DNA from: Flavobacteriales bacterium
GTDB lineage: Bacteria; Bacteroidota; Bacteroidia; Flavobacteriales_E; Vicingaceae
DNA length: 36,348 nucleotides
Reading direction: 5' to 3'
Assembly: GCA_016763995.1 (NCBI GenBank)
Contig: JAESST010000086.1
Location: forward strand, 1 to 36,348
Under the pieces are notes generated by a model, which made no database searches, had not been told where the DNA came from, and saw nothing but the letters and a program-made list of their open reading frames with translations. How positions within the stretch are numbered: the stretch's first letter is position 1; every line of letters begins with the position of its first letter. This document shows, piece by piece, positions 15,746 through 23,343 of this stretch. Both the position numbers and the translations under genes were made by a program.

Positions 15746-17197
15746 TTAGTTCGTCATCAATAAATAATATACTTCTTCAATAGAACTTGCTCCTTTTGCC
15801 AATAATTCAAAGGCAATCTGATCTAAGCCTCTAATCCCTTTCTGCTCCAAATAGTCTGTTACGTTGTATTCTGATTCCCTAACCTTTGATGCTAGGTAAT
15901 TATCAATGGGTATAATTTCATACAATGCTTTTCTTCCTGTATATCCTGTATAGTGACAACTTTCACATCCAACAGGTTCATATACTTCTTTGATGTCATA
16001 AGGTAATTCATATCCTAATGGTAATTCCGAGGAATTCAACTCCTTCTTTTGCTTACAATTGTTGCACAATAAACGCACAAGTCTTTGAGACGCGGTTACG
16101 TTTAATGTTCCTGCCAATAAATAAGGCGGCACTCCCATATCTACCAATCGGGAAATAGTTCCCCATGCTGAATTAGTATGGATAGTTGATAGGACTAAAT
16201 GCCCTGTTAAGGCCGCTCTTATGGCCATTTTTGCCGTTTCTCCATCTCGAATCTCTCCTAGCATAATAATATCAGGATCTTGTCTTAAAAACGATTTTAA
16301 AGCACTTGAAAAAGTGAGTCCAATTTGCTCCTTCAATTGAACTTGGTTAATTCCTTCTAAAGTATATTCAATTGGATCTTCAATTGTAACAATGTTTGTT
16401 TTTTCATCGTTGAGTTCCTTCAAGGTAGCATAAAGTGTTGTTGTTTTACCTGACCCTGTTGGCCCACTAATTAATACAATTCCGTGCCCCTTCTTCACTC
16501 CTTCTAAATAGTTCAACAATTGAGTTTCTTCAAAGCCCAATGCATTAATATTTATATCTGTAGCATCTCTACTCAAGAGCCTCAATACAATCTTTTCTCC
16601 ATGAAGTGTTGGTAAAACCGAAACCCGAATATCAAAGTTCTTCCCATCTTCAGAAAAAGATATCCTTCCATCTTGAGGCAATCTTTTTTCCGCAATATCG
16701 AGATTCGCTCTAATCTTTAACTTGTTAATAATTGCGGGATATTCATCTTTATGGATGATGTATTTTTCAATGAGTTTTCCATCTATTCTCAACCTTACAC
16801 GACACTTTTCTTCGTAAATTTCTATGTGAATATCACTAGACTCAAGTCGCTCTGCTTCTGAAATTAGTTCAAGAACAAAGTCATCGTTGGAATAACTTAA
16901 AACAGTATCCTTTTGTTGCTTCTTTTTACTTCTTCGATATAGGCGGCTAAGTGTTTGTTGTAAAATTTCTGTTTCTAACGATTCTAATTCTACTGTTCTG
17001 CCAAAAACCAGTTCTAGTTCTTCTTGTACTCCAACAGAATTTACCTTGCTGTCCAAGTAAAAGGTCACTTTTTCGGTGCTTACTTTTTTAGGAATAATAC
17101 GGTAATGCCATGCCTGATCAGCAGACAAAAATTGCTGATATTCAACTTTTATATCTATAAATTCTTGATTAATCATAAAAGTATTGAATTCATCCAT
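15746..17197 (-). CDS. Type II secretion / pilus assembly ATPase (GspE/PilB family)
   Basis: The 483-residue hexameric ATPase powers pseudopilus polymerisation at the cytoplasmic face. It shows Walker A GPTGSGKTT (245-253), the Asp box TIEDPIEY (271-278), Walker B with GEIRD (314-318), a His box (HLVLSTIHTN) and the GspE/PilB zinc tetracysteine site at C378, C381, C411 and C414. The N-terminal domain is short (about 100 residues) compared with typical PilB. The track start at 17197 overlaps the peptidase gene by 25 nt. The internal ATG at 17176 (residue 8) forms an exact ATGA overlap with the peptidase stop and is an equally good or better start. The zinc motif separates it from PilT-type retraction ATPases. 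Confidence 0.95.
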   Translation of the reverse strand: MDEFNTFMINQEFIDIKVEYQQFLSADQAWHYRIIPKKVSTEKVTFYLDSKVNSVGVQEELELVFGRTVELESLETEILQQTLSRLYRRSKKKQQKDTVLSYSNDDFVLELISEAERLESSDIHIEIYEEKCRVRLRIDGKLIEKYIIHKDEYPAIINKLKIRANLDIAEKRLPQDGRISFSEDGKNFDIRVSVLPTLHGEKIVLRLLSRDATDININALGFEETQLLNYLEGVKKGHGIVLISGPTGSGKTTTLYATLKELNDEKTNIVTIEDPIEYTLEGINQVQLKEQIGLTFSSALKSFLRQDPDIIMLGEIRDGETAKMAIRAALTGHLVLSTIHTNSAWGTISRLVDMGVPPYLLAGTLNVTASQRLVRLLCNNCKQKKELNSSELPLGYELPYDIKEVYEPVGCESCHYTGYTGRKALYEIIPIDNYLASKVRESEYNVTDYLEQKGIRGLDQIAFELLAKGASSIEEVYYLLMTN

Positions 17198-17682
17198 TCA
17201 TCATTTCGCATAAAATCAATCGACATTAAACGGCTTGAAGTACTCAATAGAAATAATATTCCCGACATTATTCCTGCAAGGGGGATGTTTCTTTCTTGCA
17301 TTTTAGTTTTGAAAACGACAGCAATAATAGCACTAAGCAAAAGGGAGAAAGTGAAAAAGAGAATAAAGCTTGGGAGGTTAAATATAAAGGCACAAACAAC
17401 AAAAAATAAAATATCGCCCAGTCCTATTTTGGAATCGACAATATTTACTAAAGAAGATTCCTTTATAGAGAAATAGATGGTTATCACCAATAAGTTAACG
17501 ACAATAAATAATAGATTTAATAAGAAAGAGTTTAGTATTTCATCTATTAGTTGATCCGAATACACTAAATAAGCGATTAGTGTAACAGGTAAAATCCACC
17601 ATGAGATTGACCGCTGCTTAAAATCTTGAAAAACAATAACACCAAGACTAATTAGGAAAATAATGAAGGGGAATAATTTCAT
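17173..17682 (-). CDS. Minimal prepilin peptidase (A24 aspartyl protease, peptidase domain only)
   Basis: This 169-residue, highly hydrophobic protein has about five or six membrane segments. The two catalytic aspartates of A24 peptidases are visible: D20 in VFQDFKQRSISWW, and D90 in the GxGD motif KIGLGDILFF (87-90). It would cleave the prepilin leaders of the nearby pseudopilins at the cytoplasmic membrane face. The N-terminal methyltransferase domain with its CxxC pairs, found in PilD/GspO, is absent, so the new N termini may stay unmethylated or be modified elsewhere. It lies 3 nt after the gspG-like gene and overlaps gspE. Confidence 0.88.
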   Translation of the reverse strand: MKLFPFIIFLISLGVIVFQDFKQRSISWWILPVTLIAYLVYSDQLIDEILNSFLLNLLFIVVNLLVITIYFSIKESSLVNIVDSKIGLGDILFFVVCAFIFNLPSFILFFTFSLLLSAIIAVVFKTKMQERNIPLAGIMSGILFLLSTSSRLMSIDFMRNDEWMNSILL

Positions 17683-17685
17683 GAA

Positions 17686-18078
17686 TTAGTCTTTAGTTAC
17701 TTCTTTTAATTTCTGATCCTGATCAATTTCCCAAATATTATAAATTCCATCTCCATCGAAATCTGTTACTGAAGTTGCTGTTATTTTAAAGCGATTATTT
17801 GTTGCTTCTTGAATTTCTATTTTATAATTTCCTGACCCACCATCGCTTACTAGGGTGGCGTGTTCAAAGTCAATTTCGTTAAAATCTGTAGAATACTTTG
17901 AATTCATATAGAAAAATGTTTTTTCTAAGGTATAAATGTGTTTCAGCTGCAATTGTGCTTCAGTACTCTTTGCTTTAGCTATTAAAGGCATCAACTTCGG
18001 TAACGCTAATAGAATTAAAATCCCGACAATAATTAGGACAACAAGTAGTTCGGTGATGGTAAATGCTTTCAACTTCAT
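17686..18078 (-). CDS. Major pseudopilin, GspG-like
   Basis: The 130-residue protein has a type IV prepilin leader, MKLKA|FTITELLVVLIIVG, with Glu at mature position 5 and a hydrophobic helix continuing to about residue 28. The globular part is short and ends with TDFDGDGIYNIWEIDQD (105-121), which resembles an EF-hand or thrombospondin type 3 calcium loop. GspG pseudopilins in characterised type II systems bind calcium near the C terminus, which supports a GspG role. The residue before cleavage is Ala, not the usual Gly. It lies between the GspF and peptidase genes. It is probably the main subunit of the pseudopilus. Confidence 0.85.
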   Translation of the reverse strand: MKLKAFTITELLVVLIIVGILILLALPKLMPLIAKAKSTEAQLQLKHIYTLEKTFFYMNSKYSTDFNEIDFEHATLVSDGGSGNYKIEIQEATNNRFKITATSVTDFDGDGIYNIWEIDQDQKLKEVTKD

Positions 18079-18121
18079 AAGTAAAAAAAATAGGATAGCA
18101 AATCTAAAGATTATGTTTTGT

Positions 18122-19270
18122 TTATTGAATACCTGAGCCTAATTCGAAAAGAGGTAAATACATGGCAATTAATATAATCCCAACAAAGAATCCGATAAAG
18201 ATAATTAAGAATGGTTCTAAGAGGCTACTTATGGTTTTTGAGCTATTTTCTGTTTCACTATCATATTGACTTTGTATTTGTTCAAAAACAATAGTTAACT
18301 TATTTACTTCTTCTGCCACTTTCACCAATGAGACCATCCTTTTCGGGAAAATAGAATGCTTGCTCATCGATTCATATAACAAGGAGCCTTTTAGAATATC
18401 TTTCTCCATCTGAATAAGTGCCTCTTCTAAAGGATAGAACTTCATCATTTTTCTAACCAATAACATAGAGCTCACTAAAGGGTTATTCACCCTGATTAAT
18501 AGGCTCATAGAATGGCAGAATCGTGATAGGTAAGTTTTCGAAGTAATGTCTCCTAAAATTGGTGTTTTCAAAACCACAATGGTTAGATACTTCCTAAACC
18601 AATCTTTCTTTCGCTGACTAAAAATAAATACCACAATACCTGCAATAATTAAGAGTATAATTAATCCATAAGCTTGCAACGATTCTGATAAATCCAATAC
18701 TCTTTGAGTTAAATAAGGCAACTCTCCTCCAAATCGCTTAAAAGCATCTTCAAATATGGGCACAATAAAACTCAACATAAAAACAACTGCCAGCATCGCC
18801 GTTACCAGTACAATCACAGGATAAGAAAAGGCACTGACCATTTTACGCTTAAACTCTAATCTTCCTTCATAAAAATTGGCTAAATCCTCCAGAATTGTTA
18901 TAATAGTACCACTTTCTTCTCCAATCTTTATACTATAATATTCATATTCAGAAAAGTAAGCAGTTTTTTTTAACCCTTCGGAAAAGGTTAATCCCTTAAT
19001 AATATTATCAAAAACTTCTTGTAATATATTCTTTGTCTTTATATTTTTTTCTCCATCAATACTTAACTCAATACTCATTCTGATGTCAATTCCTGCAGAT
19101 AAAAGTAAACTCAGGTCTTTATAGAATCGAAATTTCTTTTTATCAGAAAGGCTTTTTGAAAGAGAAAGGTCAGTACTTAAGAGTTCTGATAAACTTCTAG
19201 TCTTCTTTTTAAGAGAAGAATCGATGTTATCTGCTTGATTATTTTTAAGCTCTTGTATATTAATTCCCAC
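18122..19270 (-). CDS. Inner-membrane platform protein (GspF/PilC family)
   Basis: The 382-residue protein has two T2SF-type helical cytoplasmic domains and three membrane segments: VSAFSYPVIVLVTAMLAVVF (about 144-172), YGLIILLIIAGIVVFIF (about 198-216) and PFLIIFIGFFVGIILIAMYL (about 350-374). The family feature F..LS.LL.AGI..R.S appears as FYKDLSLLLSAGIDIRMSIEL (about 49-69), and EESGTI marks the conserved GE-SG motif. It couples ATPase rotation to pseudopilin insertion. The start is a GTG at 19270, inside the 3' end of a 43-codon micro-ORF, so translation may be coupled. Confidence 0.93.
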   Translation of the reverse strand: MGINIQELKNNQADNIDSSLKKKTRSLSELLSTDLSLSKSLSDKKKFRFYKDLSLLLSAGIDIRMSIELSIDGEKNIKTKNILQEVFDNIIKGLTFSEGLKKTAYFSEYEYYSIKIGEESGTIITILEDLANFYEGRLEFKRKMVSAFSYPVIVLVTAMLAVVFMLSFIVPIFEDAFKRFGGELPYLTQRVLDLSESLQAYGLIILLIIAGIVVFIFSQRKKDWFRKYLTIVVLKTPILGDITSKTYLSRFCHSMSLLIRVNNPLVSSMLLVRKMMKFYPLEEALIQMEKDILKGSLLYESMSKHSIFPKRMVSLVKVAEEVNKLTIVFEQIQSQYDSETENSSKTISSLLEPFLIIFIGFFVGIILIAMYLPLFELGSGIQ

Positions 19271-19391
19271 AGGACAGTAAAATTAAAAAAGGATCGGCTA
19301 CATTCAACTTCTTGTAAGCCTCAATTCCATCTTCTGTAAAGGTAATTGAATTCGTTTCTAAAATAGCTATAGTATTAATAGAATAAGGCAT
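19260..19391 (-). CDS. 43-residue micro-ORF coupled to the GspF-like gene
   Basis: Not in the ORF track. The minus strand from ATG 19391 reads MPYSINTIAILETNSITFTE and continues to ADPFLILLSCGN, stop TAA at 19260. AAGGA lies 4 nt before the ATG, unusual clarity for this phylum. It starts 26 nt after the GspJ-like stop and its end overlaps the GTG start of the GspF-like gene by 11 nt, so it fills the only gap between those genes. I recognise no family. It may be a small subunit, or a leader peptide that controls GspF translation. Confidence 0.5.
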   Translation of the reverse strand: MPYSINTIAILETNSITFTEDGIEAYKKLNVADPFLILLSCGN

Positions 19392-19417
19392 ATTCCTTAT
19401 TGATCTGTACAATTACT

Positions 19418-19900
19418 TTACCTTTTAAACAGGGGGCTTTTTGTTTGATTTATAAAAAAAGAAGCTTCTATGTTAATTCTTGGGCGTATATAGTGTTTTT
19501 GTTTGTTTTTGGTTATTTCTAATAGTATTGAATTTAAAACGAATGATTGTTCATTGATCTGCTGCTGCACCAAAACAGAATCAAACTGAAAAACCAGTTC
19601 TTGATTCATCTCTGATCGAGTAATCTCTTTTTCTGTAAATCGATATTGAATGCCTCCTCTGTTACTTCTTATCACTCCTCTACTTTTTGAAGACCAGTCA
19701 TGATAACGACTAAAATCATGCTTTAGTAAAAAGCGTAATTCTTGAGTTTGTTCTATGTAATTAAGATTTTCGTTTCTTAATCTTAAGACTTTACTAACTA
19801 TTTCAATGGAATGATATCCAATAGTTGTTACTATAGCTGAAATGGCTAAAGCAATGGTTAATTCAGTTATCGTAAAGGCCTTAATCTTCATCAGCTTCAT
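19418..19900 (-). CDS. Pseudopilin, GspJ-like
   Basis: The 160-residue protein carries a prepilin leader MKLMKIKA|FTITELTIALAIS with Glu5 after cleavage and a long N-terminal hydrophobic helix. The globular domain (50-160) is rich in polar beta-strand-like segments (GGIQYRFTEKEITRSEM, NSILLEITKNKQKHYI). Its place directly after a GspI-like and before the GspF gene, and its size, suggest the GspJ minor pseudopilin that forms the tip with GspI and GspK. The I/J labels are by position and size only. It overlaps the GspI-like gene by 20 nt. Confidence 0.7.
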   Translation of the reverse strand: MKLMKIKAFTITELTIALAISAIVTTIGYHSIEIVSKVLRLRNENLNYIEQTQELRFLLKHDFSRYHDWSSKSRGVIRSNRGGIQYRFTEKEITRSEMNQELVFQFDSVLVQQQINEQSFVLNSILLEITKNKQKHYIRPRINIEASFFINQTKSPLFKR

Positions 19901-20243
19901 TTATTAGAATGATTCTCTTTATTGTATATAGTACCTCTTCTTTTTGAAGCACCAATAATTGAACGGCAAAAGCACTCTCTATTCTTTCATAATTATCTAC
20001 TAGTACTGATACTTCTAACTCCCTGATTCGAAAAGAATGATTCTCTAATTTGTGCTTCCCTTCTTCCAATTCCATTAGATACTGTTCCGTAACCAAAACA
20101 GCTTCTTGCTTTAAATTTTGCCCTATAGACACCTGATTGAACACAATAAAGCAGATACCAAAGCTAACACTTATCAAAATTAGTGATACAATAGTTTCTA
20201 CTAAAGTAAAGGCTTTTAATCGATGTTTATTTAATCTAACCAT
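19881..20243 (-). CDS. Pseudopilin, GspI-like
   Basis: A 120-residue protein with leader MVRLNKHRLKA|FTLVETIVSLILI, Glu at mature position 5 and a hydrophobic helix to about residue 33. The short remaining domain (VLVDNYERIESAFAVQLL, EVLYTIKRIILI) fits the small GspI minor pseudopilin. It overlaps the upstream GspK-like gene by 13 nt and the GspJ-like gene by 20 nt, so the three are probably made together as a tip complex. Assignment to GspI is by size and order. Confidence 0.7.
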   Translation of the reverse strand: MVRLNKHRLKAFTLVETIVSLILISVSFGICFIVFNQVSIGQNLKQEAVLVTEQYLMELEEGKHKLENHSFRIRELEVSVLVDNYERIESAFAVQLLVLQKEEVLYTIKRIILINEADED

Positions 20244-21478
20244 TTTGCTATTCCCCTTATTCTTTGAGATGTTTTGATTTGAATTCCCAAATATTCTTGA
20301 GGCATTTCTTCTGCATTAATCACACCATCTAGTAAGTGATTTTCGTAAATCGAAGAGCTTGTTTTTAGAATAAATTTCTCACAAGTAATACTTCCTTTTA
20401 CCTTTCCTCTCAATTCTACTTTGTCAAAGCTATAAACATTACCTGTTAGTTCTGCTGCCTCTTTTATACTCACAACTCCTTTGTTTGTATAGTTATCTGT
20501 ACCATATAAGATCACTTCTCCTGCAATTTTTGCCGACTCTTGAATTATAATAGCCGAACGTTCTCTTTTCGACTCTAATAAAATGGAAGAAGGGTAGTAT
20601 AATTCAGAATAGGCGCCAATAATAATAGTATCAGAAGCAATTAAATGAATAGATCCTTTGAAGTTGGCTGCAAGTTCTATTCGAGGAGCTATTAGTAAAA
20701 TATCTTCTGCGAAAACCGTACCCTCTAAATAAATACTTTCTTCAGACTTTACTATAATTCTCCCCTTCAATTTTCCATCGTACAAATAGATTCTCTCGGG
20801 TGAATAATAACAAAGCGTACTGTCTTGAAAGCTTTGCTGACTTTCTAATACTCCTTCTGATGCTACATCGTTGTATGAAACTACCTTGTGAGCCTCTTTG
20901 GGAATCCCGTCCAATAAAATGCGATCTAAATAGTCTTTTAAGGGATCATTTAAGTCGGGAATCTTATTTTCACTTGTTGTTTTAGTTCCGTTTATTAAGT
21001 CTTTACCTGAATAGCTTTTCCCTTCTATGTATGCTCTTTTAAGTCCTCTTTGGGGAATAAAAGAATTCCCAATAACCCTTGCATCTCCGCACAAAGATAA
21101 GGGATGGTTATTGTCTGCTAAATACAAAGCAAAGGGTGTTTCATTTTTATACCCTAAGAGAACGGATTCTTGAAAAGAAGATTGACGAAAACTCGTTTTT
21201 GCTGTTGCTAGATAAAAGCCTCCCCAATGCTCTAATTGAAGTTGTATGGCTTGTTCATCTCTTGAAAAAAGATATGTTTTATCAGGATCAAAATCTTTAA
21301 TCTCCTGTGTTCGCAACAAATTCATTGCTGAATGAACCCGCTCAATTGCCTCTATCCGGCCTTCATACTGTGCCATTCGTAATTTCTGGTAATAGGAATA
21401 CAAGACAAAAGAGGTCGCAATCGACCCAATAATGAGCGATATAAAAATAGCATACAAAAGAGATCCGGCTTTAAGCAT
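20231..21478 (-). CDS. Large GspK-like tip pseudopilin with bactofilin-like beta-helix
   Basis: The 415-residue protein begins MLKA|GSLLYAIFISLIIGSI, a prepilin-like leader and hydrophobic helix, but mature position 5 is Tyr, not Glu. Lack of Glu5 and large size are hallmarks of the GspK tip pseudopilin. Residues about 125-160 and 225-390 instead consist of short hydrophobic repeats typical of a bactofilin or polymer-forming beta-helix, e.g. GRIIVKSEESIYLEGTVFA, ANFKGSIHLIASDTIIIGA and GEVILYGTDN. Known GspK proteins have an alpha-helical domain with a calcium site, so this is a different fold on the same scaffold. It is the first gene of the operon and overlaps the GspI-like gene by 13 nt. 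Cleavage of KA|G is inferred. Confidence 0.72.
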   Translation of the reverse strand: MLKAGSLLYAIFISLIIGSIATSFVLYSYYQKLRMAQYEGRIEAIERVHSAMNLLRTQEIKDFDPDKTYLFSRDEQAIQLQLEHWGGFYLATAKTSFRQSSFQESVLLGYKNETPFALYLADNNHPLSLCGDARVIGNSFIPQRGLKRAYIEGKSYSGKDLINGTKTTSENKIPDLNDPLKDYLDRILLDGIPKEAHKVVSYNDVASEGVLESQQSFQDSTLCYYSPERIYLYDGKLKGRIIVKSEESIYLEGTVFAEDILLIAPRIELAANFKGSIHLIASDTIIIGAYSELYYPSSILLESKRERSAIIIQESAKIAGEVILYGTDNYTNKGVVSIKEAAELTGNVYSFDKVELRGKVKGSITCEKFILKTSSSIYENHLLDGVINAEEMPQEYLGIQIKTSQRIRGIAKWLD

Positions 21479-21963
21479 AATTTAGCAATTCAATGCTGAC
21501 TTAAAACTAGGCTCAAAAATTCAATTTTGTGAATTTCCCATATTAAAAAAACTGGAATTACTTTTATTGGTCTCAAAAAGAGTTAAAACTATGCCCTTTC
21601 AGTGCATCTAGCTTTAGCTTTTAAAAATAGTAGTTTTATTGAGTATCTGAGCAACGCAATAATGCTCATAGTGTATCGAGATTAACAACTCATATAGTTT
21701 GGAGTTATCGAAGTAGAATCTCCTCACTTGAAAAATACTACTAGGGTCCTCATTTTTGAGCTATTGGATATGGTTGTTGAGGTACGTAATAGAACAGATG
21801 AAAGGGTAAATGAATATCTAGAGCACTAAAGAAAGCCATCTGATAATTCAGAAAATGCATTTTTTATTGAGAATTAATGAGGCGATCGACATCTAGTCAC
21901 TTCGAATGAAAACTATTGTACTTTCAGTCCATGGTGGGTTATTCCCAAATTAATCTAAGTTCT
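21479..21963. other. 485-bp gap between the secretion operon and the polysaccharide operon
   Basis: No intact gene is seen. The secretion-operon promoter should lie in the left part; only weak -7-like boxes (e.g. minus strand TAGTTTTA) are present. On the plus strand, 21698-21829 reads an open stretch with FELLDMVVEVRNRTDERVNE. One frame over this continues as KESHLIIQKMHFLLRI to a stop at about 21895. This may be the relic of a small helical protein. No clear terminator for the polysaccharide operon was found. Confidence 0.5.
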
Positions 21964-23343
21964 CTATTTATGGTCTTTGAATATTGCGAATACAGTTAAT
22001 AATACGATTCGGATGTCAAAGTATACTGTCCAATTGTTGACGTAGAAACGATCTAATCGTACTCTATTTTGTAACAAAGCAAAGTCATCAATTTCACCTC
22101 TAAAGCCTTTAATCTGAGCTAAGCCTGTTATTCCTGGTTTAATCGCATGGCGATTCATAAAATTCCCTACTAAATTGCTGTATTCTTCAGTATGCTTCAA
22201 CATATGAGGTCTGGGGCCCACAATACTCATTTGTCCTTTTATTACATTGATAAATTGTGGTAATTCATCCAATGATGTTTTTCTTAGAAAGGCCCCAATT
22301 TTTGTAATTCTTGGGTCGTTTTGTGTTGCTTGCAAGTTGTCTGCCTCTGAATTTGGACGCATGCTTCTAAATTTATAACAATTGAATCCTTTGTTGTTTA
22401 TTCCAGACCTTTTCTGCTTAAAGAATACTGGCCCTTTGGAACTTAGTTTCACTGCTATTGCCAAAATTGGAAACAGCCAACTAAATAATAAAATTGTAAG
22501 CAATAAAGAGAATATTAAATCAAAACTTCTTTTGATCAGTGCATTGTACTGATCATCTAAAGGAGTAAGTGCAATTTTTAACACAGTTGTTTGATTGTAT
22601 CTGCTTAGGTTTAACTTTCTTGCGCTAACCTTCTTCCAATCAAAAATTAACCGAAGGCGAATAAATCGATTATCACAGAAGTTAGAAATTACCTCAATAT
22701 CATTTTCAGTATAATTAGAAAGAGGAATAAAAATTTCAGAAATTGGGTTAACATTATTAATCCTTTCAAGTTCTTCCAATTGAACTCCTTTGGCCTCAAG
22801 TTCAATAATTTGCTGTGTTTCAGTAGAAATATTACTCTTTAAAAAATCTGATACTTCTGATAAATTATTTTTACTCCCGAAAAGTACAATTGAGTTTTGC
22901 TTCGTTTTTTTGGCTATTCTCCATTGTGAGATCCAGTAGGTAGTTTTTCTGCCAACTAATAATAGAACAGCAAAACTTAGATAGGTACTCAATAGAAATA
23001 TCCTTGAATAAAATGTTTTGATAAGCCCATTAAAAGCAATTGTGATTAAAAACTGAAGAACAATAGCAGTAGTTACTGCAAATACATAGCGGTTCTTACT
23101 CACAAAGGACTGAAGGGAATAAATTTTTTGGGAATTAGAGATAAAGAGCCAAGTAATGTTGATGAATAACAATAGACTTGCATATTCATTGTCAATGAAA
23201 GAAAAACTCAACTTTTCCTCTAAGCCTAAAAGCTCTGACAAATAAAATCTAAAGTATATTCCTAAGAAAAAGGCAATATTTAACCCTACTAGGTCTATTA
23301 CTCTATAATAGAGTGATAGAAGATATTCATGATTTTTATACAC
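21964..23343 (-). CDS. WcaJ/WbaP-type polyprenyl-phosphate sugar-1-phosphate transferase
   Basis: The 459-residue membrane protein has four N-terminal helices, a CoA-binding-like middle, a fifth helix (FDLIFSLLLTILLFSWLFPI) and the bacterial sugar transferase domain (about 268-459). Diagnostic motifs are KRSFD, GPVFFKQKRSG, CYKFRSMR, LRKTSLDELPQFINV and SIVGPRP followed by PGITGLAQIKGFRG. The enzyme starts repeat-unit synthesis by moving a sugar 1-phosphate (often glucose or galactose) onto undecaprenyl phosphate at the inner membrane. The sugar cannot be read from sequence. It is the last gene of the operon and shares one base with the GT4 gene. Confidence 0.93.
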   Translation of the reverse strand: MYKNHEYLLSLYYRVIDLVGLNIAFFLGIYFRFYLSELLGLEEKLSFSFIDNEYASLLLFINITWLFISNSQKIYSLQSFVSKNRYVFAVTTAIVLQFLITIAFNGLIKTFYSRIFLLSTYLSFAVLLLVGRKTTYWISQWRIAKKTKQNSIVLFGSKNNLSEVSDFLKSNISTETQQIIELEAKGVQLEELERINNVNPISEIFIPLSNYTENDIEVISNFCDNRFIRLRLIFDWKKVSARKLNLSRYNQTTVLKIALTPLDDQYNALIKRSFDLIFSLLLTILLFSWLFPILAIAVKLSSKGPVFFKQKRSGINNKGFNCYKFRSMRPNSEADNLQATQNDPRITKIGAFLRKTSLDELPQFINVIKGQMSIVGPRPHMLKHTEEYSNLVGNFMNRHAIKPGITGLAQIKGFRGEIDDFALLQNRVRLDRFYVNNWTVYFDIRIVLLTVFAIFKDHK

